Of a stretch of DNA of 64,000 nt, positions 36,318 to 44,783 are shown piece after piece. The notes beneath the pieces were generated by a model. The model was given only the letters and a program-made list of their open reading frames with translations, made no database searches and had not been told where the DNA came from. The translations under genes were made by a program, and so were the position numbers. The DNA lies in the NCBI RefSeq assembly GCF_022788655.1, contig NZ_CP084951.1:2046001-2110000 (forward strand), read 5' to 3'. Every line of letters begins with the position of its first letter. Position 1 is the first letter of the stretch. This DNA comes from Sulfitobacter indolifex. GTDB lineage: Bacteria; Pseudomonadota; Alphaproteobacteria; Rhodobacterales; Rhodobacteraceae.

Positions 36318-37147
36318 CGCAGCGGGATGATGAGGGTGAACTCCTTACCGGTCAGATAGTTTGGCGGCGTGGGCATCTTTTCCAGCTTCTCCACAGTCTG
36401 GACGGCAGCCCTGTCGAGAACGTCCGAGCCGGAGCTTTGCGCGACTTCCGCCGAGAGAATTGCGCCATACCGGTCCAGCGTAAAACGCACCTGTACCTCG
36501 CCTTCGATCTTGTCGCTGCGCGCTTTGGCCGGATAGGTTTTTGCGCCGCTGATCAGCAGAACGATACTTTTCTGCCATTCGCGGATTTCCTCCGTCTGCT
36601 CGGCGGTCAGTCCCTCGCTTTCAGCCTTGGCAGTCTCGGCCACAGTCTCGGCCTCGACCCCTGCCACAGACTGCTCAGAGGCTTGCAGATCCTCTGCACC
36701 GACTTGGCTTTCCGCGTCGATCTGTTCGGGGTCTTGCTCGGTGGCGACTTCCTCGGCCACCTCCTCCGTCTCGGCGTCGGGCTTGGGGGCGGCCACGCCG
36801 AACTTCAGGCTTTCGTCTTCGACCTCATAAGGAATTTGGCTCAGGATCGGTTGTTCGGCGGCCTTTGCGGCCTCCAAGACTTCTGGGCTTTCGGTTACGG
36901 TGGGCGCCTCCTGTGCCTCGACCTGCGCCACACTGTCTTCTTGCAAGGCCGAAGGGGCCGCGATGATGTCCGACAGGTCGAACATCATGGCCCCGGTGAT
37001 CCCATCGGCCTCTGGTTCAGCCCGTTTGTCTACTGCATCATGATCTAACAGCAAGACAGGAAGGCCGGCATGCAGGGCACCGCTCAGGACGATGGCGGCA
37101 CACCAGAACAGCGGCCTGACGCGGCGTGACGCGTAGGTCAGGCTCAT
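36302..37147 (-). CDS. tonB: TonB-family energy transducer
   Basis: A 281-residue periplasm-spanning protein: N-terminal helix (PLFWCAAIVLSGALHAGLPV), a linker of about 150 residues and a C-terminal TonB domain (EVQVRFTLDRYGAILSAEV, then the PPNYLTGKEFTLIIPLRY end). The linker is rich in Glu, Asp, Ala and Val rather than the usual Pro-Lys/Pro-Glu repeats. The ATG overlaps the exbD stop in ATGA. Last gene of a receptor-piuC-exbB-exbD-tonB run, so it probably serves the co-encoded receptor. Confidence 0.9.
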   Translation of the reverse strand: MSLTYASRRVRPLFWCAAIVLSGALHAGLPVLLLDHDAVDKRAEPEADGITGAMMFDLSDIIAAPSALQEDSVAQVEAQEAPTVTESPEVLEAAKAAEQPILSQIPYEVEDESLKFGVAAPKPDAETEEVAEEVATEQDPEQIDAESQVGAEDLQASEQSVAGVEAETVAETAKAESEGLTAEQTEEIREWQKSIVLLISGAKTYPAKARSDKIEGEVQVRFTLDRYGAILSAEVAQSSGSDVLDRAAVQTVEKLEKMPTPPNYLTGKEFTLIIPLRYSFR

Positions 37148-37611
37148 TGCGCTGCCTCCGTCTGTGGCATGCTGGAGTCGCGCGCCCCTTCGACGTTTTC
37201 ATTTAATCCAACCAGCCCGACCATAAGAAACCCATCAGCCCTCAGGATGTTCATCACCCGCATGAATTCACCGTAGGGCACAGATTTGTCAGCGCGGATG
37301 TAGATACGGGTGTCGCGTTTTTGCAAGGTGGCAATGCCGATGTCGATATAGAGCCTATCATGCGTCGTGGCCGTCTCGCCCACCGACAGGGAGAGGTCTT
37401 CGGTGATGGTGACAAACACCGGATCACTGGGCCGTTCCGGCGCTTCGGCCACCGCCACGGGCAGCTCCACCGGGATGTCGACCGTCGACAGCGGCGCTGC
37501 GATCATAAAGATGATCAGCAGCACCAGCATGACGTCGATAAAGGGGGTGACGTTGATCTCGCTGTTTTCGCTGAGGTCGCCTTCGTCGTCACCGCGCAGT
37601 CGTGCTCCCAT
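37144..37611 (-). CDS. exbD: ExbD-type biopolymer transport protein
   Basis: A 155-residue single-span protein of the ExbD/TolR family that forms the proton channel with ExbB. The N terminus NSEINVTPFIDVMLVLLIIFMI holds the functional Asp in the membrane helix and the typical NVTPFIDVMLVLL motif. The periplasmic domain follows. Four-base overlap with tonB and 5 bp spacing from exbB show a tight operon. Confidence 0.95.
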   Translation of the reverse strand: MGARLRGDDEGDLSENSEINVTPFIDVMLVLLIIFMIAAPLSTVDIPVELPVAVAEAPERPSDPVFVTITEDLSLSVGETATTHDRLYIDIGIATLQKRDTRIYIRADKSVPYGEFMRVMNILRADGFLMVGLVGLNENVEGARDSSMPQTEAAQ

Positions 37612-37616
37612 ACTAC

Positions 37617-38450
37617 TTACTCCGCCGCCGGAGCCGAAACGGCACCCAGACGGAAGGCGGGCCGGCTTTCAGCGGCCTCGGAGGCGGCAAGGTCCAGATC
37701 TCGCGACAAGGTTCGCTCGACCAGCGCGCCCGCATCTGCCAGCATGACCTTATAGCCCCCCAGCCCCCGCGCCATGATGTTGTAGAAGATCACCGCCGGG
37801 ATCGCCGCGACAAGGCCGATGGCCGTCGCCAGCAGCGCTTCGGCGATACCGGGGGCGACGATGGCCAGATTGGTGGTATTGCTCTCCGATATCGAGATGA
37901 AGCTGTTCATGATCCCCCAGACGGTGCCGAACAGCCCGACAAAGGGCGCTGTCGAGCCGACGATGGCCAGCACCCCTGCCCCGTGCCCCATGCGTCTGGC
38001 GGCCCCGGCCTCGATCCGAGCGATTTCCGAACCGGCGCGTTCCTTGATCCCGGGCTTCAGCGCAGCGCCTTCGCCAGTGGTGGCGCGTTCGCGTTCGGCG
38101 GCCCGCACCATCTGCCCCATGACGCCCTTACGCTTGGCAAAGATTTCGCGGGCCGCGACGAGCGACCCTGCCCGGTCCAGAGCGCGGTACCGGCGGCGCA
38201 GTGCCCCGCGTTCCCACCGCAGGATCAGCACCCGTGCGACGAAGATCACCCAGACCAGCGCCGAGGCAAAGAGCAGCGACAGCATGACGCCTTTGACGAC
38301 CCAATCGGCCGCCATGAACATTCCCAAAGGCGACATCTCGTCATGCTCGGCTCGCTCAAGCAGTGCGGTCAGTGTCTCGAGATCAAAGGCGACGGCGGGG
38401 GCCGCGACGACACATAGGGTGAAGGTGGTAAGGATCGGGGAAAGTTTCAT
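37617..38450 (-). CDS. exbB: ExbB-type proton channel protein
   Basis: A 277-residue MotA/TolQ/ExbB protein with a signal-like N terminus and three membrane helices, the last two in [25 protein letters not shown] and [24 protein letters not shown], both diagnostic. Works with ExbD and TonB to energise outer-membrane receptors. Only 3 bp separates it from the upstream dioxygenase gene. Confidence 0.95.
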   Translation of the reverse strand: MKLSPILTTFTLCVVAAPAVAFDLETLTALLERAEHDEMSPLGMFMAADWVVKGVMLSLLFASALVWVIFVARVLILRWERGALRRRYRALDRAGSLVAAREIFAKRKGVMGQMVRAAERERATTGEGAALKPGIKERAGSEIARIEAGAARRMGHGAGVLAIVGSTAPFVGLFGTVWGIMNSFISISESNTTNLAIVAPGIAEALLATAIGLVAAIPAVIFYNIMARGLGGYKVMLADAGALVERTLSRDLDLAASEAAESRPAFRLGAVSAPAAE

Positions 38451-38453
38451 CGT

Positions 38454-39137
38454 TCAGGTCTCGGCCCATGTGCGGATAAGGTTATGGTAAATGCCCGTGA
38501 GGCGTACCGTTTCGGGATCATTGTCCCCGATGCTGTTGCTCAGGGATTGGATCGACTGATCCAGATCGAACAGGATGCGGCGGTTTGCGTCAGAGCGGAT
38601 CATGCTTTGCAGCCAGAAAAAGGACGATACTCGCGCACCGCGCGTAACGGGGGTAACCTCATGCAGGCTGGTGGCCGGATAGAGGATCATATCCCCTGCT
38701 GGCAGTTTCACGGTCTGGTGGCCATAGTGATCCTCGATCACCAATTCACCGCCGTCGTAGTCTTCCGGCTCGCTTAGAAACAGCGTCATTGAGAGGTCCG
38801 TGCGCAGCCGTTCCTGCGTCAGTGGGTTCACCCGAATGGCATTGTCGATATGCGCGCCAAAGGTCTCGGCCTCTTCGTATTTGTTGAACATCGGCGGAAG
38901 AATACGCGCCGGTAGGGCGGCTGAGAGAAACAGCGGATCGGCGGTAAGCTTTTGCAGGATAAACTTGCCTAAGGTCTGCGCCGTCTCTGAGGTCGGTGGC
39001 AGCTGCTGATTGCGTTTGACCTCGCGCGATTGCGGGCCGGCGGTGGTTGATCCGTCCTGCCAGTCAGCCGCATCAAGATGCGCGCGGACCTGTTTGACGT
39101 CGTCTTTGCTCAGGATCGAAGGGAGTGTGATCAGCAT
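38454..39137 (-). CDS. PiuC/YbiX-type Fe(II)/2-oxoglutarate dioxygenase
   Basis: A 227-residue PKHD-type hydroxylase. Iron ligands His96, Asp98 and His159 (SLHEVTPV) and the 2-oxoglutarate-binding Arg169 are visible. The family is regularly found beside TonB-dependent catecholate receptors of the Fiu/PiuA type, and is thought to modify or help release the imported siderophore; the exact reaction is not established. It lies between the receptor and exbB, and its leader contains a very stable UUCG hairpin. Confidence 0.92.
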   Translation of the reverse strand: MLITLPSILSKDDVKQVRAHLDAADWQDGSTTAGPQSREVKRNQQLPPTSETAQTLGKFILQKLTADPLFLSAALPARILPPMFNKYEEAETFGAHIDNAIRVNPLTQERLRTDLSMTLFLSEPEDYDGGELVIEDHYGHQTVKLPAGDMILYPATSLHEVTPVTRGARVSSFFWLQSMIRSDANRRILFDLDQSIQSLSNSIGDNDPETVRLTGIYHNLIRTWAET

Positions 39138-39157
39138 TGCGTACCTCTTGGGTCTGT

Positions 39158-39177
39158 GGGCAGCCCGAAGGCTGCCC
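39158..39177 (-). other. Intercistronic UUCG hairpin between receptor and piuC-like gene
   Basis: On the minus strand, GGGCAGCC-TTCG-GGCTGCCC forms a perfect 8-bp stem closed by a C(UUCG)G tetraloop, 20 nt before the dioxygenase start and just after the receptor stop. There is no T tract. It is more likely an mRNA stabiliser or processing barrier than a terminator. Confidence 0.7.
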
Positions 39178-39194
39178 GCGTTGGTAAGTCAGGC

Positions 39195-41687
39195 TCAGAA
39201 CTTCATTTCCAAAGAGACAGAAACCTCACGGCCCGGCGCGACATAGGTAAACGGCGTGCCAGAGCGGTAGGCCGCGTCATAAACCGTTTCGTCCGAGACA
39301 TTGGTGATGCCCATCTTCAACAGGGTGTTGTCGGCGACTTTGTATTCGCCAAGCAGATCGAAGGTCCAAGCGTCGGGGATGGACCGGCCATTCGCTGCCA
39401 CACTGCCCAGATCGATTGCGCCTTGATAGTTCACACGCCCGCCCAGCATCAGCTTGTCCGTCACCTGATAGGTGGCGAGAAGATTCAGCTGCTCATGCGC
39501 GACATTCGCCACCGAGAGGCCGATGTTGTCGCTGTCGGCACTGCGCAAGACCTTGCTGTCCATGAAGTTGGCGCCGCCAAAGAGGCTCAACCGTTCGGTC
39601 ACCTTGCCTGCAACACCGAATTCAAGACCCCGCATGCGGTACTTGAGCGTGTCGGAGGTGACGGTCGCACCGCGCGGTCCGATATCCTCACGCGCTTGAT
39701 CTTTGGTGGTCTGGTAGAGGGCTGCGGTGAACAGAAAGTTCGGCGTGAAGCTGTATTTCGCACCGATTTCTAGTGAGGTGTTCTCTTCGGGCGCAAGTCC
39801 TGCGCCGCCATCATCCAACCCGCCGTAGAAACCACCGCCTGCTTCGAGTTCCTGTCCCGCAGGGTTGGTCGAAGTCGCCGCCGCCGCGTAGAGATTCAAA
39901 CGATCATCGAAGGCATAGGTCGCGCCCAAGTTCCAGTTCATCATGACATCATCACGCGACAAGGAATAGGCATCCTCGCCTGTGCCGCCAGTGCGAGCAA
40001 TGTCATACATGTCGACCCGCAGCCCGCCATTAACCTTAAGACGGTTCGACAGGGTCACAGTATCAAGCGCATAGAGAGAGGTGGTCTTGACCGTCGTTTC
40101 CGTAAGGTTCGTTCCTAATACGGGCTCTTCACCGGTCCAGCAGCCTTCACCGATGGGATCGGGATTGATGGCGCTGACGGTGCAGCCGCGTTGACCGGCC
40201 GGTGGCTCATAATCTTCACTGGAGAGGTTCGAGTAGCTTAACTTCTCGATTTCTTCACGCGAGGTGGCAAGGCCAAATACATAAGAATGCGATGCTCCGG
40301 CGAATTGGGCTGCCCCGCTGAGTTCCAGCACATTGGCAAGCACATCGGTCTGCTGATTCCAGCTCTTGAAGCTGAGCCCGACGTCCCAGTCCTCGGGATT
40401 GGTGGAACCATTGTCGATCAGGCTGCTTGGCGCTGTCAAAACATAGTCGTTGGTCGAGCGTGCTGCGCGGAATGTGTTGGTAAGCGTCATGCCATTGTCA
40501 AAGGCATAGGTTGCCTTGGCCGTGGCCACCGTCTCTTCGGCAGTCTGGAAATCGCGCCCGGGCACCCCGTAGAAGGTATCGCGGTCAATGCCGTATTCGG
40601 TAACAGGACCGATCAGCCCCAGCTCTTCGTTATTGACGTAAGGCACCCCCCAGTCCGGCGTCTGCTCAATCTTGGTGTAGCTCAGGTTGCCTTCCAAGGT
40701 CAGCGCATCGGTCGCCGCGAATTTCAGTGCCAGCGCCGCGCCTTGGCGGTCATCGGTGATCTCATCGCGCCCCGCCACTTCGCCGTCTTGCAACATGCCA
40801 TTAAAGCGCAGTTGCAGGCGGTCGTTGATGACCTTGTTGGTGTCGATGGTCTGACGCACGGTCGCCGCGTCGGTCACAGTTGTTACTGTCTTAGTAAAAT
40901 CGACGTTCTGCGGGCTTTTGGAGATCACATCGATCGCGCCGCCGGTTGTGCCGCGTCCGCCAACTGTGCCAGCCGGGCCTTTGGTCACTTCGACCTGTTC
41001 GGTGTTGAAAGTCTCGGCAACACCGGTGCCGGGGCTACGGATGCCATCGGTATAGGTGTCGTTGTTGGCCTTGAACCCGCGGATATAGATGTTGTCACCA
41101 AAGGAGTTCCCGCCCTCGCCGAAGCCAAGCGAAATCCCCGGTGTCGAACGCGCCAACTCCCGCACGCTGGTTGTACCAGTGGTTTCCAGAACCTCTTGGG
41201 TGATCGCCGTTACCGTGCGCGGATTGTCTTTCATCGGGCCGGGCATCCGGCTGTTGGCAAGCGTGTTGGCTTTGAACGGGGCGTCCTGATTAACGTAAGA
41301 ACTGCCACCTGCTGCTGCTTTTGCTGCAGTGCGGGCCTGCGCTTCGGCCAGTTCTTGCGCTTGGCGTTCTGCGGCTTCTTCGGCGGCGCAGATTGGGGTC
41401 CCCGCCAATGCGGGTGTGCAGACCGTGGGTTCAGCCGCACGCGGCTTGGCTGCTCGGCGCGGGGCTGGCTGAGTAGCGCGCGGCGCCGGCTTTGCCGCGG
41501 GCCGGGGCGTCGGCTTTTCGGTTGTCTCGACCTCGACTGTCGGCAGGATGATCAGATCACTGTCCTGTGCGGCACCGGGTGTGGCCATACAGGCCACGGC
41601 CAAAGAGGCACCAAAGCCCCCGATCATCATCGTGGAGTGTCTGTGAATTTTGTCTGGGCAGTTTTCGGAGTTGTTGGTTCGGCGCAT
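39195..41687 (-). CDS. TonB-dependent siderophore receptor (Fiu/PiuA type)
   Basis: Outer-membrane receptor of 830 residues. A signal region leads to a TonB-box-like IILPTVEVE, then an unusual Pro/Ala/Arg-rich stretch and an Ala/Glu helical stretch (about residues 58-125), then the plug (NPRTVTAITQEVLETTGTTSVREL, IYIRGFKANNDTYTDGIR, VEVTKGPAGTVGGRGTTGGAID) and a 22-strand barrel ending in a C-terminal Phe. A pair of cysteines lies in an extracellular loop (RGCTVSAINPDPIGEGCW). First gene of the iron operon. Ligand unknown, a catecholate being most likely by association with the PiuC-type gene. Confidence 0.92.
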   Translation of the reverse strand: MRRTNNSENCPDKIHRHSTMMIGGFGASLAVACMATPGAAQDSDLIILPTVEVETTEKPTPRPAAKPAPRATQPAPRRAAKPRAAEPTVCTPALAGTPICAAEEAAERQAQELAEAQARTAAKAAAGGSSYVNQDAPFKANTLANSRMPGPMKDNPRTVTAITQEVLETTGTTSVRELARSTPGISLGFGEGGNSFGDNIYIRGFKANNDTYTDGIRSPGTGVAETFNTEQVEVTKGPAGTVGGRGTTGGAIDVISKSPQNVDFTKTVTTVTDAATVRQTIDTNKVINDRLQLRFNGMLQDGEVAGRDEITDDRQGAALALKFAATDALTLEGNLSYTKIEQTPDWGVPYVNNEELGLIGPVTEYGIDRDTFYGVPGRDFQTAEETVATAKATYAFDNGMTLTNTFRAARSTNDYVLTAPSSLIDNGSTNPEDWDVGLSFKSWNQQTDVLANVLELSGAAQFAGASHSYVFGLATSREEIEKLSYSNLSSEDYEPPAGQRGCTVSAINPDPIGEGCWTGEEPVLGTNLTETTVKTTSLYALDTVTLSNRLKVNGGLRVDMYDIARTGGTGEDAYSLSRDDVMMNWNLGATYAFDDRLNLYAAAATSTNPAGQELEAGGGFYGGLDDGGAGLAPEENTSLEIGAKYSFTPNFLFTAALYQTTKDQAREDIGPRGATVTSDTLKYRMRGLEFGVAGKVTERLSLFGGANFMDSKVLRSADSDNIGLSVANVAHEQLNLLATYQVTDKLMLGGRVNYQGAIDLGSVAANGRSIPDAWTFDLLGEYKVADNTLLKMGITNVSDETVYDAAYRSGTPFTYVAPGREVSVSLEMKF

Positions 41688-42372
41688 AGGTCCCTCGCAG
41701 AGTTTTTTTCTGGCTGACCGCGCTGCGAACGGCTGGCTATGTTGATGGAGGGCCGATTAACCTGACTATTTTAGTAAGTAAATATTTTACCTTAGTAAAA
41801 CGGTCATGTTTCATATTTAGTTGCTCATTTACAACGCCCGCCAAGAAACGTTGGCCCTAAGGTTCCAACAGCCTGGCTCCTAATAGCGGATGCCATTCTG
41901 CGGACCGTGACGCCTATAGGGCCGGAGGCTATTACAGGGAAAAGAGCTTGCGCGAATGCGGTTTCGAAGCACTTACAGCGACCTGATAAACTCGTCAGGA
42001 AACGCGAATACTGGGAGATCGGATATGACATCTCCTTTGGCATGCGCACTCAGGTGATGGTGCTGACCATTTAGTCGTCAGATAGCGCCCGCTGCCAATA
42101 ACTCAGCTCTAGCGGCAATGGACCTGAGAGTCCTCGAACACGCAAACTCCAGCGCCTGCGCCTCCATAGGAATCTCGGTGCGCATTGGAACGTCCGCTTT
42201 GATGAGTTTGGGCATCGTAGTTCGCTCAGGCAGCGAATGACCGCTATCCGCCCTCTCTCACATCATCAAAGATTTAGTCTGGGTTTGGCGCCAAAAACTG
42301 GTTCCGAATAGACGTCCGACAAAGTCTGCGGCCATCTCGCATTTACTGTGGCCCATCGTCTTCCTTTTTAGC
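41688..42372. other. Intergenic region with receptor promoter, no recognised gene
   Basis: About 685 bases. The right part of the receptor leader (41760-41820) is extremely AT-rich and should hold the promoter and operator. From 41825 to 42372 I see no supported gene; the minus frame at 41825-42049 lacks any family resemblance. This stretch separates the iron operon from the D-amino-acid operon. Confidence 0.55.
41771..41800. promoter_or_regulatory. Candidate iron-responsive operator upstream of the receptor
   Basis: Two direct TTAGTAA copies (41771-41777 and 41792-41798) lie 21 bp apart, two helical turns, and flank a near-perfect palindrome GTAAATATTTTAC (41778-41790). The site is about 90 bp before the receptor start. 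Which iron regulator (RirA, Irr, Fur/Mur or IscR type) might bind cannot be decided. Confidence 0.4.
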
Positions 42373-43272
42373 TCATGCGATCAACCCATTGAGCTGCTGT
42401 TCTACACGGTCTGCGTCGAAGCGCTTGCGCTCTCCGATCAGTACAAGTCGGCAACCCTGCTGGGCGGCGCTTGCCACCTCAGGCGCACGTGAGAGAGTGG
42501 CGCGGGTGCCGGTCATCTGGAATAGCAAGCTACCCTCTGCCACCCAAACAAACCCCTTTGCACGTAACAAGTCGGGGGCAAGCGCGGACATTACACTTTG
42601 AAATCTTCGCAAATCTATTTTGCCATTGTATTGCCATTCGAGGTGGGCAAACCGGTCATCCTGCAACGGCTTATTCAAAGCTGTGCGCTTACGAGGTTCG
42701 GGGTGGAACACCGCCATTTGGGGAAAACCTTTGGAAAGGTCGAAAACATGCTGTTTGCCCAGATCAGCAAGAGTTCCGTGAACGGCGGTAAGTTCAGTTA
42801 GTGTCGTTCCTTCCGTCTTGGCCAAACAATGGATGTCGGACCCGGACACCTGAGCTTTCCACAGCGGGTCGTCAGCACGCGCAGCTAGATCGGGTACGTC
42901 GATCAGACAAGCTATGGTCTCAAGTCGGACTTGCGACCACAGTACCGGGTCGGTCAGGGACTGCGCTATCCCAGCAGGATCGGCAACGCCGCTGGCCTCG
43001 ATCACGATGTGGTCGGTCCCGGGATTTTGGTTGAGGACGATCTTTAACGTCCGCAAAAGATCGCCTTGCAGCGAACAGCAAATGCAGCCATTTTTAAGCC
43101 CGATCACCCCGTCCGCGGCCCCTTCGAGAAGCGCTGCGTCGATGTTGATCGAGCCGAAGTCGTTGACGATGGCGGCGATGCGCAGGCCGTGGTCCGCCTG
43201 TAGGAGCTGATTGATGAAACTTGTTTTGCCCGCCCCCAGAAATCCGGTGACCAACAGAACCGGAACGCTCAT
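42373..43272 (-). CDS. CobW/COG0523-family metal-chaperone GTPase
   Basis: A 299-residue G3E GTPase. Walker A GFLGAGKT (10-17), the metal-binding CICC (63-66) in KNGCICCSLQGDL, and EASGVADP are present, with a CobW C-terminal domain. The guanine-specificity motif NKxD is degenerate (LAKTEG). It is the last gene of the D-amino-acid operon, overlapping the deacylase by 4 bp. It may deliver zinc to the two metallohydrolases encoded just upstream; that is inference. Confidence 0.88.
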   Translation of the reverse strand: MSVPVLLVTGFLGAGKTSFINQLLQADHGLRIAAIVNDFGSINIDAALLEGAADGVIGLKNGCICCSLQGDLLRTLKIVLNQNPGTDHIVIEASGVADPAGIAQSLTDPVLWSQVRLETIACLIDVPDLAARADDPLWKAQVSGSDIHCLAKTEGTTLTELTAVHGTLADLGKQHVFDLSKGFPQMAVFHPEPRKRTALNKPLQDDRFAHLEWQYNGKIDLRRFQSVMSALAPDLLRAKGFVWVAEGSLLFQMTGTRATLSRAPEVASAAQQGCRLVLIGERKRFDADRVEQQLNGLIA

Positions 43273-44771
43273 GTTGGTTGGCAGCGGATCGGGCGCCCGG
43301 GGGACGCAGCAGTATCGAGTGCGCCTTCCGCAATCACCGCAACGCCGTTTACAAAGAGATACCGCACCCCTTCGGACGCGCGATTCATCGCTGTGAACTC
43401 GGCCTTATCGGTCAGCGTCTCCAGATCAAAGACCACCAGATCAGCATCACACCCCTCCTGTACCCGCGCCTTTTTACGGATTTGTGGGACACACCCCTCA
43501 ATAACCCGCGCAGGCAGGATTGTGCATTTCGCCACCCCCTCCATCAACGTCATGACCGCCCGGTCGCGCACGTAGTCGCGCAAAAAGCGGGTGAATGTCC
43601 CAGATGACCGGGGATGCGCCGAGAGACCATCGGGCAAGGGCCAGTCGAGCCCTTCATAGATGCTACCATCTTCGTTGATCCAAGGCATCGCATCCGAGGC
43701 GATCGAGCCACCCGGATAGGTAACCGATAGATCCAGCAAACGTCGGTGCTCATCATTTACCTCTACATCAAGGAAATGCCACATGACCAGATCGGTCGGC
43801 GAGGCATCGCGCGCCCGCACGACATCTTCGCGGTCAACAAAGCGGTGGTGGTTGTGGATCAATTCGACATTTGAATAGGCGCTGCCGGTGCGTTTGGTAA
43901 AATCTGGATCAATGAAGAATCCCGCGCTGACCACCGTCGCGCCGGCACCATACGGGTAGGCTTCGGTGGTGACGGGCAACCCCTGTTCTTGGGCCTTAGA
44001 TACCAGTTCGGTCACCCGTTCGATGTCCATCAGCGAGGTCGAGTTCAAATGACAAATGTGCATATGCGCGCCGGTCGCTCCGGCAAGACCGATGAGCCGC
44101 ACGTAGCTGTCGACTGAGCTTTGAGGGTCAATATTGCTGAGGTAGGCGATATGAGTATAGGTCGGCGTTCCGTACTCGAAGGCCAGATCGCAAATGTCGC
44201 TCATTTCTTTGACCCCGGCACCAGGGGCATAGCCGTTGGGCAGACCAATACCGATAGCGCCCTCATCAAGCCCCTGCCGCACATGTGCAACGATAGCGCG
44301 GGTTTGCACGGCGTCTGCGGCCTCGGTTGACCAGCGCATATCGTCAGCTCCGGCGCCCATCTGATCAATCGGATGGATGTCGGGATCGAGATCAAGCCCG
44401 CCCATTACCGCCTTACGAGCAAATATCCACGCCGCCGCAGTGCCGTAGTTCAGCGCGCGCGGGATGCCCGCCTGACGATCATACCAGCCGGCTACCGGTA
44501 ATGCCCCCACTTCGAGCTCAAGCGTGGTGGTGACCCCATCAAAAGCCTGCATACGGTCTGCCGCGACGGATTGGCCGTGCGCGTGCAGATCAATGAACCC
44601 CGGTGCCACGATCAGACCCCTGGCATCAATCTCTTGCCCGGCCCCGCCTTCGACGATGCCGATCTTTACGATCAGCCCTTTTGCGATGGCCACGTCGCAT
44701 TCCCGGTCAAATCCTGTTTCGGGGTCCATGACGCGGCCGCCCCGCAAGATGACGTCGTAAGCCTCGATCAC
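43269..44771 (-). CDS. N-acyl-D-amino-acid deacylase (amidohydrolase)
   Basis: A 500-residue metal-dependent amidohydrolase of the D-aminoacylase group, releasing D-amino acids from N-acyl derivatives. The metal motif is VAPGFIDLHAHG (His63, His65); later HIAYLSNID, HMHICHLNSTS and FVNGVAVI match the group, closest in style to N-acyl-D-glutamate deacylases. GTG start at 44771 with AAGGAG 8 bases upstream. It sits 12 bp after the M81 peptidase gene and overlaps the cobW-type gene by 4 bp. Confidence 0.9.
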   Translation of the reverse strand: MIEAYDVILRGGRVMDPETGFDRECDVAIAKGLIVKIGIVEGGAGQEIDARGLIVAPGFIDLHAHGQSVAADRMQAFDGVTTTLELEVGALPVAGWYDRQAGIPRALNYGTAAAWIFARKAVMGGLDLDPDIHPIDQMGAGADDMRWSTEAADAVQTRAIVAHVRQGLDEGAIGIGLPNGYAPGAGVKEMSDICDLAFEYGTPTYTHIAYLSNIDPQSSVDSYVRLIGLAGATGAHMHICHLNSTSLMDIERVTELVSKAQEQGLPVTTEAYPYGAGATVVSAGFFIDPDFTKRTGSAYSNVELIHNHHRFVDREDVVRARDASPTDLVMWHFLDVEVNDEHRRLLDLSVTYPGGSIASDAMPWINEDGSIYEGLDWPLPDGLSAHPRSSGTFTRFLRDYVRDRAVMTLMEGVAKCTILPARVIEGCVPQIRKKARVQEGCDADLVVFDLETLTDKAEFTAMNRASEGVRYLFVNGVAVIAEGALDTAASPGRPIRCQPT

Positions 44772-44783
44772 GGGGGCATCTCC

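Noticed and set aside
40287..41717. 476-codon plus-strand open frame
   Set aside because: Antisense to the TonB-dependent receptor; no family features.
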